In this document: in pieces, positions 32,172 through 41,748 of the stretch
How the letters are laid out: every line of letters starts with the position of its first letter
How positions within the stretch are numbered: the first letter of the stretch is position 1
Assembly (NCBI GenBank): GCA_045125245.1
Contig: JBGVNF010000012.1
Span: 1 to 64,000, forward strand
Direction: 5' to 3'
Length of the DNA: 64,000 nucleotides
Source of the DNA: SVEL01 sp045125245
Lineage (GTDB): Bacteria > Bacillota > Clostridia > Lachnospirales > Lachnospiraceae
Notes under the pieces: generated by a model
Told to the model about the DNA's origin: nothing
The model's input: the letters and a program-made list of their open reading frames with translations, nothing else
Database searches by the model: none
Program-made: the position numbers and the translations under genes

Positions 32172-35100
32172 ATGTATTTAAAAAGTATAGAGGTACAGGG
32201 CTTCAAGTCCTTTGCCAATAAGATAAAATTCGATTTTCATAATGGTATTACAGGTATTGTAGGACCTAATGGAAGTGGAAAAAGTAATGTAGCAGACGCT
32301 GTACGTTGGGTTTTAGGTGAACAGAGAATAAAACAGCTCCGTGGTGGAAAAATGGAGGATGTCATCTTTGCAGGTACACAGAACCGTAAGCCGTTAGGAT
32401 TTGCGTATGTTGCTATTACATTAGATAATTCAGACCATAAATTAGCTATAGAGTATGATGAAGTTACAGTATCTAGAAGACTTTTCCGTTCAGGTGAAAG
32501 TGAATATATGATAAATGGCTCTGTTTGTCGTCTTAAAGACATAAATGAGTTATTCTACGATACTGGAATTGGTAAAGAGGGTTACTCTATTATCGGCCAG
32601 GGTCAGATTGATAAGATTTTAAGTGGTAAGCCAGATGAGAGAAGAGAGCTTTTTGATGAAGCTGCAGGTATTGTTAAATTTAAAAGAAGAAAGGCTGAAG
32701 CGACTAAAAAGCTTGAAAATGAGAAAGATAATCTTACAAGAGTTATAGATATTTTAACTGAGCTTGAGAGACAGTTAAAGCCATTGGAGCGTCAGTCTGA
32801 GACTGCCAGAAAATATTTAAAGCTCAAGGAAGAGTTAAAGACATATGATATCAATATGTTCCTTCTTGAGATTACACAGATTCGTACTTCTTTATCAGAG
32901 ATAGAGGAAAAATATAATATAGCCACAAATGAATTGGAAGAAAATAGACAAAATCTTGAGGCTATAAAAAATCAGTATGAAGTTCTTGATGGAATAATCG
33001 AGGAAATGAATACGGATATCGAAGATAAGAAGAATTCATTAAATCAGACAAATATTGCAATTGAAAAGTTTGATGGTGATATTAAGGTATTAAATGAGCA
33101 GATTAATTCAGCTAAGATTAATGACGAACATTTTAAACAGCGTATGAATGCTATAGAAGAAGATATTGCCGACCACGTAAAGGAAAAGGAACGTCTTCTT
33201 ATAGAAAAGAAAGAAATAGATGAAAAGCTTACAGATGCTACAAAGGTTCAGAGAGAAGCGGACGGTAAAATTGCAGCTATTTCTGGTAAGATAGCACAGA
33301 TTTTAGAGGATATAGAGAATTCTAAATCAGAAATTATTAACTTGCTTAACGAAAAATCTGGCGTTATGGCTAAAATACAAAGATATGACACTATGCTTGA
33401 GCAGATTAATATAAGAAAAGCAGAGTTGAGTCAGAAGCTTATCAAGTCAAAGAGTGATAAAGAAGAGCAGGATAAGATTATCGCTGAATTAGAAGAAGAA
33501 TTTAAGAAAGTTAACGATGAAATTATCCAATATACTACTCAGGCTGAAGAGATAGAAGAAAAGATTTCTGAGTATAAGAAAGAGACTGCAACTCTCATAA
33601 AAGAGAGGGAAGATAAGCAGAGAAAGTATCATCAGATAAGCTCAAATCTTGAGGCTTTAAAGAACATGACTGAGCGTTATGAAGGTTATGGTAACTCTAT
33701 TAAAAAGATTATGGAGCTTAAAGAGAGAGAAAAGGGTATCGTCGGTGTTGTAGCTGATATTATCAAGGTTGATAAAAAGTATGAAACAGCTATAGAAACA
33801 GCACTTGGTGGAAATATTCAGAATGTTGTTACAGATACAGAAACAACAGCTAAGGAAGCTATCGAATACTTAAAGAGAGGTAAGTTTGGTAGAGCAACCT
33901 TCCTTCCTTTAAGCAGTATTGCCAACAAAACAGGTTTTTCTAATGAAAGAGTATTAACTGAAAAGGGTGTTATAGGACTTGCCTGTGACCTTGTTCAGAT
34001 TAAGAAGGAATGGGAAAATATAGCGAAGTATCTTCTTGGAAGAATAGTTGTAGCTGATACTATCGAAAATGCATTGTTGATTGCTAGAAAGTATAACTAT
34101 ACGTTAAGAATAGTTACATTGGAGGGTGAACTTCTCAATGCTGGTGGTTCAATGTCTGGTGGTGCCTTTAAGAACAATTCTAATCTTTTAGGTAGGAGAA
34201 GAGAGATAGAGGAGCTTGAGAAGTCATTAGAGGCTATCAAGAGTGAAAATCAAGCTATAAATGAAAAGCTTAATGCTAATGAGTCTGAATCAAGAGCAGC
34301 TAATGAAGAATTAGAAAAGATTAAGCTTGTATTAAATGAACAGTATATTTTACAAAATACTGTTAAGATGAATATGAATAAGGCTGGAGAGAAAAAGCAG
34401 GAATTAGCTGATAGTTATGAAGATTTAGGTAAGGAAAATGCTGAAATCGCTAGCCAGATTACAGATATTAAGTCAAATTACGATACATTAAATGTGGAAC
34501 TTATGACATTTGATGATAAAAATAAGATCATCGAAGATAAGATTGCTAGCTTGAATCTTCAGGTAGAGGAACAAAGAAAGCTTGAAGAGGAAGAAATTGG
34601 TAAAAATCAGGAGATGAGACTTGGATATCAAAGCTTAAAACAAAAGCTAGAATTTATCAAGGAAAATACTGAGAAGCTTGATGCTGAGACAAATAAACTT
34701 AATGAGGAGCTTGTTCTTATTAAGTCAAATGCAGAGGACGCTACGATTACAGTATTAGATAGACTTAAGGAAATCGAAAGTATTGAGAATTCTATGAAGG
34801 AGGCTAAGCAGACTAAAGAACAGTTAGAAGCTACTATAACAAAGCTTGTGGCTGATAAGGATGCTCAGACAAAGGAACATAAGGATTTCATTACAAAGAG
34901 AGAAGAGATATCTACTCATATCAATGAGCTTGATAAGGAAATATACAGATTATCAAGTCAGAAGGAAAAGCTTGAAGAGGCCAATGAAAAGCAAGTTAAC
35001 TATATGTGGGATGAATATGAGATTACATATAGTGTGGCTTTAACTATGAAGAATGAAGAGCTTAATAACCTTGGGGCTATAAAGAAGAATATTTCTTCAC

Positions 35101-35747
35101 TTAAGAGTCAGATAAGAGACTTAGGTGATGTAAATGTTAATTCTATCGAGGAATATAAGAATGTATCAGAAAGATATGTATTCCTAAAGACACAGCATGA
35201 TGATCTTGTACTTGCAGCTGAAAATCTTGAAAAGATTATCGAAGAATTAGATACTGGTATGCGTAATCAGTTCTCCGAGAAGTTTATTGAGATTAAGACT
35301 GAATTTGACAAGGTGTTTAAGGAATTATTTGGTGGTGGTAAGGGTACAATCGAATTAAATGAAGATATGGATATCTTAGAAGCTGATATTTCTATTATAT
35401 CTCAGCCACCAGGAAAGAAACTTCAGAATATGATGCAGTTATCCGGTGGTGAAAAAGCGCTTACTGCTATTGCGTTGCTTTTTGCTATTCAGAATCTTAA
35501 GCCATCACCATTCTGTCTTCTTGATGAGATTGAGGCAGCCCTTGATGATTCAAACGTTGTAAGATTTGCAGGATATTTACACAAGCTTACAGATCATACT
35601 CAGTTTATTGTTATCACTCATAGAAGAGGTACAATGGCTGCGGCAGATAGATTATATGGTATCACAATGCAGGAGAAGGGTGTTTCGACACTTGTATCTG
35701 TAAACTTATTAGAGGCAGAATTGCAGGAACAGGAGGATAAGTCATGA
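32172..35747 (+). CDS. smc: chromosome segregation protein SMC
   Basis: Condensin ATPase of 1191 residues that extrudes DNA loops for chromosome segregation. Walker A GPNGSGKSN is at 31-39 and the Q-loop follows. Two long coiled coils (about 165-500 and 680-1025) flank a hinge (about 505-675) with the GGSMSGG segment after it. The C-terminal head has LSGGEKALTA and the Walker B LLDEIEAALDD. Length is typical. The start is preceded by AGGAAGG and the stop overlaps ftsY by four bases. Its kleisin partners scpA/scpB are not in the window. Confidence 0.98.
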   Translation: MYLKSIEVQGFKSFANKIKFDFHNGITGIVGPNGSGKSNVADAVRWVLGEQRIKQLRGGKMEDVIFAGTQNRKPLGFAYVAITLDNSDHKLAIEYDEVTVSRRLFRSGESEYMINGSVCRLKDINELFYDTGIGKEGYSIIGQGQIDKILSGKPDERRELFDEAAGIVKFKRRKAEATKKLENEKDNLTRVIDILTELERQLKPLERQSETARKYLKLKEELKTYDINMFLLEITQIRTSLSEIEEKYNIATNELEENRQNLEAIKNQYEVLDGIIEEMNTDIEDKKNSLNQTNIAIEKFDGDIKVLNEQINSAKINDEHFKQRMNAIEEDIADHVKEKERLLIEKKEIDEKLTDATKVQREADGKIAAISGKIAQILEDIENSKSEIINLLNEKSGVMAKIQRYDTMLEQINIRKAELSQKLIKSKSDKEEQDKIIAELEEEFKKVNDEIIQYTTQAEEIEEKISEYKKETATLIKEREDKQRKYHQISSNLEALKNMTERYEGYGNSIKKIMELKEREKGIVGVVADIIKVDKKYETAIETALGGNIQNVVTDTETTAKEAIEYLKRGKFGRATFLPLSSIANKTGFSNERVLTEKGVIGLACDLVQIKKEWENIAKYLLGRIVVADTIENALLIARKYNYTLRIVTLEGELLNAGGSMSGGAFKNNSNLLGRRREIEELEKSLEAIKSENQAINEKLNANESESRAANEELEKIKLVLNEQYILQNTVKMNMNKAGEKKQELADSYEDLGKENAEIASQITDIKSNYDTLNVELMTFDDKNKIIEDKIASLNLQVEEQRKLEEEEIGKNQEMRLGYQSLKQKLEFIKENTEKLDAETNKLNEELVLIKSNAEDATITVLDRLKEIESIENSMKEAKQTKEQLEATITKLVADKDAQTKEHKDFITKREEISTHINELDKEIYRLSSQKEKLEEANEKQVNYMWDEYEITYSVALTMKNEELNNLGAIKKNISSLKSQIRDLGDVNVNSIEEYKNVSERYVFLKTQHDDLVLAAENLEKIIEELDTGMRNQFSEKFIEIKTEFDKVFKELFGGGKGTIELNEDMDILEADISIISQPPGKKLQNMMQLSGGEKALTAIALLFAIQNLKPSPFCLLDEIEAALDDSNVVRFAGYLHKLTDHTQFIVITHRRGTMAAADRLYGITMQEKGVSTLVSVNLLEAELQEQEDKS

Positions 35748-36682
35748 GTGAAGAAAAAAAGGGATTCTTTAAACGACTTGTAAGTGGTCTTAGTAAGACC
35801 AGAGCCAATATTGTATCTGGCTTTGAAAGTATATTTTCAGCATTTTCTTCAATAGATGATGATTTTTATGAAGAGCTTGAAGAAATACTTATTATGGGTG
35901 ATATAGGTGTCACTACTACAGAAAAGATTATAGAAAATCTTAAATGTAAGGTAAAAGAGCAGAAGATTAAGGAACCTGCTATGTGTAAGCAACTTCTTAT
36001 GGATTCTATAAAAGAGCAGATGAATCTTGGTGAAGCAGCATATGATTATGAAAACCAGACAAGTGTTTTACTTGTAATAGGTGTAAATGGTGTAGGAAAG
36101 ACTACATCTATAGGAAAGCTTGCTGGTCAGTTTAAGAATAATGGTAAAAAGGTTGTACTTGCAGCTGCAGATACATTTAGAGCGGCGGCTATTGAACAGC
36201 TTACAGAGTGGTCAAATAGAGCAGGTGCAGACATTATAGCTAGTAGAGAGGGTGCAGACCCTGCCTCGGTTATATTTGATGCGGCTCAGGCTGCTAAAGC
36301 TAGAAAAGCAGATATTCTTATATGTGATACTGCTGGAAGACTTCACAATAAGAAGAATCTCATGGAAGAGCTTAAAAAAATCAATAGAATTCTTGATAAG
36401 GAATATCCAGAAGCTTACAGAGAGAATCTTATTGTTTTAGATGCTACAACAGGTCAGAATGCGTTAGTTCAGGCTAAGCAGTTTATGGAAGCGGCAGACA
36501 TTACAGGAATTATCCTTACAAAGATGGATGGAACAGCAAAGGGTGGTATAGCAGTTGCTATTCAGTCTGAGCTTGGAATTCCAGTTAAGTACATTGGTGT
36601 GGGTGAAAAGATTGAAGATTTACAAAAGTTTAATTCAGATGAATTTGTAAATGCTTTATTTGATGTACCACAGGATAATTAG
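35744..36682 (+). CDS. ftsY: signal recognition particle receptor FtsY
   Basis: 312-residue membrane-associated GTPase that docks SRP-ribosome complexes at the membrane. It has a short basic N-terminus with an amphipathic helix (FFKRLVSGLSKTRANIVSG) instead of a long acidic A domain, then the NG domain: GVNGVGKTTSIGKLA (about 110-124), AADTFRAAAIEQL, DTAGRLHNKKNLMEEL and TKMDGTAKGG. ATG 35744 overlaps the smc stop. Its SRP partner Ffh is 1.8 kb downstream, but ilvA has been inserted between, which is not the usual order. Confidence 0.97.
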   Translation: MSEEKKGFFKRLVSGLSKTRANIVSGFESIFSAFSSIDDDFYEELEEILIMGDIGVTTTEKIIENLKCKVKEQKIKEPAMCKQLLMDSIKEQMNLGEAAYDYENQTSVLLVIGVNGVGKTTSIGKLAGQFKNNGKKVVLAAADTFRAAAIEQLTEWSNRAGADIIASREGADPASVIFDAAQAAKARKADILICDTAGRLHNKKNLMEELKKINRILDKEYPEAYRENLIVLDATTGQNALVQAKQFMEAADITGIILTKMDGTAKGGIAVAIQSELGIPVKYIGVGEKIEDLQKFNSDEFVNALFDVPQDN

Positions 36683-36715
36683 TTTTGACATAATATTAGG
36701 AAAGAGGGAAACGAA

Positions 36716-37936
36716 ATGTTAACAGAGTTGTCATTAGAAAAGTTTAAAGAAGCAGCAGAAATTGTAAAAAATGTTACAGTTCCTACTAATCTTGTGTATA
36801 GCGATTATTTTTCAAAACAGACAGGTAATAAGATATATATAAAGCCTGAAAATCTTCAGTTTACAGGAGCGTATAAGGTGAGAGGTGCTTATTATAAGAT
36901 AAGCCAGCTTTCAGAAGAAGAAAGAGCAAAAGGTTTAATTACAGCATCAGCAGGTAACCATGCTCAGGGTGTTGCTAATGCAGCAAAAATGTATGGTATA
37001 AAGGCAACTATCGTAATGCCAACAGGTACACCACTTATAAAGGTTAACAGAACAAAGAGCTATGGTGCAGATGTTGTATTATACGGTAATGTCTATGATG
37101 AGGCATGTGAGGAAGCTTTAAGACTTGCAAAGGAAAATGGATATACATTTGTTCATCCTTTTGATGATTTAGAAGTGGCTACAGGACAAGGAACTGTAGG
37201 TATGGAAGTATTTGATGAATTGCCAGATGTAGATATTATCTTAGTACCAATCGGTGGTGGCGGATTAGCTTGCGGTGTTGCTGCATTGGCTAAGATGATT
37301 AACCCTAAGGTAAGGGTTATCGGTGTAGAGCCAGCAGGAGCAAATTGTATGCAGGCATCTATTAGAGAAGGACATGTAGTATCACTTCCATCAGCAGTAA
37401 CTATAGCAGATGGTACAGCTGTAAAGACACCAGGTTCAGTTATTTTCCCATATATTCAAAAATATGTTGATGAGATAATTGCAGTTGAGGATAGTGAGCT
37501 TATAGATGCATTCCTTGATATGGTAGAAAATCATAAGATGGTATGCGAGGGCTCAGGTTTATTAACCATAGCTGCATTAAAGCATCTTGAGTGTTGGGAT
37601 AAGAATATAGTATCTATTATCAGTGGCGGAAACATTGATATTATAACAATGTCTTCAATTCTTCAGCATGGTTTAATACAGAGAGGAAGAATATTTACAG
37701 TTTCTGTTCTTCTTCCAGACAAGCCAGGACAGCTTGAAATGGTTGCAAAGCTTATAGCACAGAATCAAGGAAATGTAGTAAAGCTTGAGCATAACCAGTT
37801 TGTAAGTATAAATAGAAATGCAGAGGTTGAGCTTAGAATTACTCTTGAAGCCTTTGGAGAAGAACATAAGCATAATATTGTGGCAGCGCTTGATAAAGAA
37901 GGTTATAAGCCAAGAGTTGTAAGAACTAATCTCTAA
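36716..37936 (+). CDS. ilvA: threonine ammonia-lyase
   Basis: PLP enzyme of 406 residues that deaminates threonine to 2-oxobutanoate. The PLP lysine lies in FTGAYKVRGAYYKI (about 45-58), followed by the SAGNHAQGVA loop and GGGGLACG phosphate-binding loop. A single C-terminal ACT domain (about 325-403, FTVSVLLPDKPGQLEMVAKL) suggests the TdcB-like short form found in Firmicutes, which can serve either isoleucine synthesis or catabolism. It sits between ftsY and ylxM, apart from other branched-chain genes. AAAGAGGG precedes ATG 36716. Confidence 0.93.
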   Translation: MLTELSLEKFKEAAEIVKNVTVPTNLVYSDYFSKQTGNKIYIKPENLQFTGAYKVRGAYYKISQLSEEERAKGLITASAGNHAQGVANAAKMYGIKATIVMPTGTPLIKVNRTKSYGADVVLYGNVYDEACEEALRLAKENGYTFVHPFDDLEVATGQGTVGMEVFDELPDVDIILVPIGGGGLACGVAALAKMINPKVRVIGVEPAGANCMQASIREGHVVSLPSAVTIADGTAVKTPGSVIFPYIQKYVDEIIAVEDSELIDAFLDMVENHKMVCEGSGLLTIAALKHLECWDKNIVSIISGGNIDIITMSSILQHGLIQRGRIFTVSVLLPDKPGQLEMVAKLIAQNQGNVVKLEHNQFVSINRNAEVELRITLEAFGEEHKHNIVAALDKEGYKPRVVRTNL

Positions 37937-37970
37937 TAATAAAAAAAATAGTATTGTAAAGTTTTTTTGC

Positions 37971-38011
37971 TTGACACCGTCTATTGTATGTAGTAATATA
38001 ATGGACGGTGT
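37971..38011 (+). promoter_or_regulatory. promoter of ylxM-ffh overlapped by a long dyad
   Basis: TTGACA (37971-37976), 17 bases, TAATAT (37994-37999). ACACCGTC (37974-37981) and GACGGTGT (38004-38011) are exact complements, and the interior also pairs with two G-T pairs, giving a 16-pair stem around GTAGTA. It spans from the -35 to just past the -10, so binding of a repressor would block the promoter; it could also end the ilvA transcript. Confidence 0.55.
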
Positions 38012-38057
38012 TAAATTACGTTTATGGTATTTTGACATGTTATTAAAGGAGTAGCTT

Positions 38058-38426
38058 ATGGAAAAGATGGATGAAATTGTAAAATTATCTTTGTTATATG
38101 ATTTTTACGGTGAGCTTTTGACAGAGCATCAGAAGTCAATATGTGAAGATTACTTCTTTAATGATATAGGACTTAGTGAAATAGCTGAGGAGCGTGGAAC
38201 TAGCAGACAGGCAGTTCATGATATGGTAAAACGAATCGAAAAGCTCTTACTTGGCTATGAGGAAAAGCTTCACTTAGTTGAACGTTTTCTTAAAACAAAG
38301 GATATGATAAAGCAGGTTAAAGAATATATAGATGAGCTTGTATCATATGAAAGCGTGAGTGAAGAAGAGAAAAGTATAATTGATAAGATTGGCAAGCTTT
38401 CAGAACATATTCTTGATGAATTATAG
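38058..38426 (+). CDS. ylxM: YlxM family SRP-associated helix-turn-helix protein
   Basis: 122 residues with a sigma-70 region 4-like helix-turn-helix: LTEHQKSICEDYFFNDIGLS and AEERGTSRQAVHDMVKRIEKLL (about 40-61). YlxM proteins precede ffh in Firmicutes and stimulate SRP GTPase or bind the SRP. Some N-terminal residues look like a DNA-binding domain, but regulation of DNA has not been shown for the family. GGAG precedes ATG 38058. Ffh follows after 27 bases. Confidence 0.93.
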   Translation: MEKMDEIVKLSLLYDFYGELLTEHQKSICEDYFFNDIGLSEIAEERGTSRQAVHDMVKRIEKLLLGYEEKLHLVERFLKTKDMIKQVKEYIDELVSYESVSEEEKSIIDKIGKLSEHILDEL

Positions 38427-38453
38427 AAAGTATGACATATTTGGAGGTATAAG

Positions 38454-39797
38454 GTGGCATTTGAAAGTTTATCTGATAAATTGCAAAATGTTTTTAGAAA
38501 CCTTAGAAGTAAAGGTAGACTTACAGAAGCAGATGTAAAGGCTGCACTTAAGGAAGTTAAGATGGCTCTTCTTGAGGCCGATGTAAGTTTTAAGGTTGTT
38601 AAACAGTTTATAAGTTCTGTTCAGGAACGAGCTGTAGGTCAGGATGTTATGACTTCCCTCACACCAGGACAGATGGTTATAAAGATAGTTAACGAAGAAA
38701 TGGTTAAGCTTATGGGTTCTGAGACTACAGAATTAAAGCTTAAGGCTGGCAATGAGATTACAGTCATTATGATGATGGGTCTTCAGGGTGCTGGTAAAAC
38801 TACTACGGCAGCTAAGATTGCTGGAAAGCTTAAAGCTAAAGGTAAAAAACCACTACTCGTTGCATGTGATATTTACAGACCAGCGGCTATTGACCAGTTA
38901 CAGGTTAACGGTGAAAAACAGGGTGTTCCAGTATTTAGTATGGGAACAAATCATAAGCCAGTAAATATTGCAAAGGCTGCTTATGAGCATGCCAAATCTA
39001 ATGATATGAATGTTGTAATTATCGATACAGCAGGTAGACTTCACATTGATGAAGCGCTTATGGATGAGCTTGTAGAGATAAGAGACAATATTGATATAAC
39101 ACAGACAGTTCTTGTTGTAGATGCTATGACAGGACAGGATGCAGTCAATGTAGCTTCTAGCTTTGATGAGAAGATAGGCATTGACGGAGTGATTCTTACA
39201 AAGCTTGATGGTGATACTAGAGGTGGTGCTGCGCTTTCTATAAGAAGTGTAACAGGAAAGCCAATTCTCTATGTAGGTATGGGAGAAAAGCTTTCTGATT
39301 TAGAACAGTTCTATCCAGACCGTATGGCTTCAAGAATCTTAGGAATGGGAGATGTCCTTACTCTTATCGAGAAGGCTGAGGCTGCTGTAGATGCCGATAA
39401 AGCCAAGGAGATGGAGAAAAAACTTAAGAAGGCTGAATTTGGATTTGATGATTATCTAGAATCTATGCAGCAGATTAAGAATATGGGTGGTCTTGCAGAT
39501 GTAATGAATATGATTCCAGGTCTTGGTGGACAGCTAAAAGGAGCTGCATTACCAGATGATAAGGCACTAGGAAGAGTCGAGGCGATTATATATTCTATGA
39601 CTCCTAAGGAAAGAAGCAATCCAAGCATCTTAAACCCTTCGAGAAAAAATAGAATTGCAAAGGGTGCAGGAGTTGATATTGCAGAAGTAAATCGCTTAGT
39701 TAAGCAGTTTGAACAGTCACGAAAAATGATGAAACAGATGGGTGGCATGTTCGGTGGTAAGAAGAAAGGCTTTGGCCGATTTAAATTACCGTTTTAA
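38454..39797 (+). CDS. ffh: signal recognition particle protein Ffh
   Basis: SRP54 GTPase of 447 residues that binds signal sequences on nascent chains. N domain (1-90), G domain with GLQGAGKTTTAAKIAGKLK, DTAGRLHIDEALMDEL and TKLDGDTRGGAALS, and an M domain rich in Met (SMQQIKNMGGLADVMNMIPG; RKMMKQMGGMFGG) that contacts SRP RNA. The start codon is GTG 38454 with GGAGG seven bases before it; no ATG fits better. No SRP RNA gene was seen in the window. Confidence 0.97.
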   Translation: MAFESLSDKLQNVFRNLRSKGRLTEADVKAALKEVKMALLEADVSFKVVKQFISSVQERAVGQDVMTSLTPGQMVIKIVNEEMVKLMGSETTELKLKAGNEITVIMMMGLQGAGKTTTAAKIAGKLKAKGKKPLLVACDIYRPAAIDQLQVNGEKQGVPVFSMGTNHKPVNIAKAAYEHAKSNDMNVVIIDTAGRLHIDEALMDELVEIRDNIDITQTVLVVDAMTGQDAVNVASSFDEKIGIDGVILTKLDGDTRGGAALSIRSVTGKPILYVGMGEKLSDLEQFYPDRMASRILGMGDVLTLIEKAEAAVDADKAKEMEKKLKKAEFGFDDYLESMQQIKNMGGLADVMNMIPGLGGQLKGAALPDDKALGRVEAIIYSMTPKERSNPSILNPSRKNRIAKGAGVDIAEVNRLVKQFEQSRKMMKQMGGMFGGKKKGFGRFKLPF

Positions 39798-39870
39798 TAA
39801 TGATAAAAGAGGTTAAAACCCTTTTATATATAAAGTAAATTATTTTTTAAAACCAAGGAGGTAACTAAAA

Positions 39871-40116
39871 ATGGCAGTAAAGATTAGATTAAAGAGAATG
39901 GGACAGAAGAAGGCTCCTTTCTATAGAATCGTAGTAGCAGATTCAAGATCTCCAAGAGATGGTAGATTCATCGAAGAGATCGGTACTTACGATCCAACTG
40001 TAGAGCCAAGCGCTGTATCTTTCAAGGAAGACTTAGCTAAGAAGTGGTTAGCAAATGGTGCTCAGCCAACAGAAGTTGTTGCTAAGTTATTAAAGCAGGC
40101 TGGTATTGAGAAATAA
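39871..40116 (+). CDS. rpsP: 30S ribosomal protein S16
   Basis: 81-residue small-subunit protein. VKIRLKRMGQKKAPFYRIV is the S16 signature, and SRSPRDGRFIEEIGTYDP follows. AAGGAGG precedes ATG 39871. Highly biased codons (AAG, GTA/GTT, ATC) fit high expression. First gene of the rpsP-khpA unit. The 73 bases before it contain a weak GGTT/AACC hairpin but no clear promoter. Confidence 0.98.
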   Translation: MAVKIRLKRMGQKKAPFYRIVVADSRSPRDGRFIEEIGTYDPTVEPSAVSFKEDLAKKWLANGAQPTEVVAKLLKQAGIEK

Positions 40117-40145
40117 GTTCATCCAATTTTAGGCGAGGTGTAGTC

Positions 40146-40376
40146 ATGAAAGATTTAGTAGAGGTAATTGCAAAAGCTCTAGTAGATTCGCCTGAGGAAG
40201 TGGTTGTTACAGAGAAGGAAACTGAGAAGGGTCTTGTAGTGGAGATCAAAGTAGCTGAAGATGACAAGGGTAAGATCATTGGTAAGCAGGGTCGTATCGC
40301 TAAATCAATCCGTTCAGTTGTAAAAGCAGCTGCATCCAAGGATGATAAGAAGGTTATTGTTGATATTTTACAGTAA
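40146..40376 (+). CDS. khpA: KH-domain RNA-binding protein KhpA (YlqC)
   Basis: 76-residue single KH domain with the RNA-binding GKIIGKQGRIAKSIRSVV loop (GxxG, about 46-63). KhpA forms a heterodimer with KhpB/Jag and binds many RNAs in Firmicutes. The gene lies between rpsP and rimM, its normal place. GGCGAGG precedes ATG 40146. A GC-rich hairpin follows 14 bases after the stop. Confidence 0.95.
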   Translation: MKDLVEVIAKALVDSPEEVVVTEKETEKGLVVEIKVAEDDKGKIIGKQGRIAKSIRSVVKAAASKDDKKVIVDILQ

Positions 40377-40390
40377 CTGCTGGGACTTTA

Positions 40391-40417
40391 AAGCGAGGCG
40401 TTTAATACGCCTCGCTT
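40391..40417 (+). terminator. GC-rich hairpin after khpA
   Basis: AAGCGAGGCG (40391-40400) pairs with CGCCTCGCTT (40408-40417) around a seven-base loop. The following TGTGTTAATT is a weak T-tract, so it may only dampen readthrough into rimM. Confidence 0.6.
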
Positions 40418-40453
40418 GTGTTAATTAGTGTGATATAAGAATAAGGAGAGATA

Positions 40454-40969
40454 ATGGACGATTTATTCAGAGTTGGTGTTATAGCTAACACTCATGGTGT
40501 GAGAGGTGAAGTAAAGGTTTTTCCTACAACTGACGCACCAGAAAGATTTAAAGTTATAAAAACTGTTATATTAGATGCGAAGAGAGAAAAAATTACTTTA
40601 GAAATACAATCTGCAAAATTCTTTAAGAATCTTGTGATTGTTAAGTTTAAAGGTATTGATAATATAAATGATATCGAAAAATATAAGGGTTGTGACTTGT
40701 ATGTTACAAGAGAAAATGCAACCCCGCTTAATGAAGGTGAATATTACATTGCAGATTTAATTGATATGCTAGTAGTAGACGAAGAGGGTAATGAATTAGG
40801 AATCCTTGATGATGTACTACAGACTGGTGCAAATGATGTATTTGTGGTTAAGCTTAAGGAGAGCGGTAAAGAACTTTTATTACCAAATATTCCATCTTGT
40901 GTTCTAAACGTAGACTTAGATGATAGAAAAGTAACAGTCCACGTGCTTGATGGACTATATGATTTATAA
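40454..40969 (+). CDS. rimM: ribosome maturation factor RimM
   Basis: 171 residues. The N-terminal RimM barrel starts FRVGVIANTHGVRGEVKVFP and the PRC-barrel starts EYYIADLIDMLVVDEEG, ending in LLPNIPSCVLNVDLDDRKV. It binds S19 and helps 16S 3' domain assembly. AAGGAGAG precedes ATG 40454. It is followed by trmD after 14 bases. Confidence 0.96.
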   Translation: MDDLFRVGVIANTHGVRGEVKVFPTTDAPERFKVIKTVILDAKREKITLEIQSAKFFKNLVIVKFKGIDNINDIEKYKGCDLYVTRENATPLNEGEYYIADLIDMLVVDEEGNELGILDDVLQTGANDVFVVKLKESGKELLLPNIPSCVLNVDLDDRKVTVHVLDGLYDL

Positions 40970-40983
40970 TATATGAGGTTAAT

Positions 40984-41709
40984 ATGAAATTTTATATTAT
41001 GACTTTATTTCCAGATATGGTTATGAATGGACTTAATACAAGTATTATAGGCAAAGCTATGGGAAAGGAACTTTTATCCATAGAGGCAGTAGATATTAGA
41101 GATTATACTTTGGATAAACATAGACATGTAGATGATTATCCTTATGGTGGTGGTGCTGGAATGGTTATGCAGGCACAACCTGTGTATGATTGCTTTAAGG
41201 ATATAGAGAAGAATTTAGAAAAGAAACCTAGAGTGTTGTTTATGACACCTACAGGAAAAACTTTTAATCAGGATATGGCAAAGGAATTATCACAGGAAGA
41301 AAATCTTGTTTTTTTATGTGGTCATTACGAAGGTATTGATAAAAGAGTCCTTGATAAAATAGTTACCGATGAAGTATCTATCGGTGATTTTGTATTAACT
41401 GGTGGGGAATTGCCGGCTATGATGATGATAGATGCTATATCAAGACTTATTCCTGGAGTTTTAAATAATGATATATCTGCTGAGACAGAGAGCTTTACAG
41501 ATAATTTGCTTGAATATCCACAGTATACAAGACCAGAAGTGTGGGAAGGTGAAGCGGTACCAGCCGTTCTTTTAAGTGGCCATCATGCAAATATTGAAAA
41601 ATGGAGAAGGGAACAATCGCTTCTCATTACAAAAGAGCGTAGACCAGATTTATTTGAGAAGGCCCAGTTAACCAAGAAAGATAAGAAATTTCTTGCAGAA
41701 TGTGAATAA
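40984..41709 (+). CDS. trmD: tRNA (guanine37-N1)-methyltransferase
   Basis: SPOUT-fold methyltransferase of 241 residues that prevents frameshifting by modifying G37. The DYPYGGGAGMVMQ start of the SAM knot, CGHYEGIDKR, and IGDFVLTGGELPAM are all present. Full length. ATGAGGTT precedes ATG 40984. In the standard order rimM-trmD-rplS; rplS has its own promoter and leader downstream. Confidence 0.97.
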   Translation: MKFYIMTLFPDMVMNGLNTSIIGKAMGKELLSIEAVDIRDYTLDKHRHVDDYPYGGGAGMVMQAQPVYDCFKDIEKNLEKKPRVLFMTPTGKTFNQDMAKELSQEENLVFLCGHYEGIDKRVLDKIVTDEVSIGDFVLTGGELPAMMMIDAISRLIPGVLNNDISAETESFTDNLLEYPQYTRPEVWEGEAVPAVLLSGHHANIEKWRREQSLLITKERRPDLFEKAQLTKKDKKFLAECE

Positions 41710-41714
41710 AAAGC

Positions 41715-41742
41715 TTGCATTATTAGAAAAGTATGTTATAAT
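41715..41742 (+). promoter_or_regulatory. promoter of rplS
   Basis: TTGCAT (41715-41720), 16 bases, TATAAT (41737-41742), just past the trmD stop. Predicted start of transcription is near 41749, giving a leader of about 90 bases. Confidence 0.6.
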
Positions 41743-41748
41743 TTTAAA

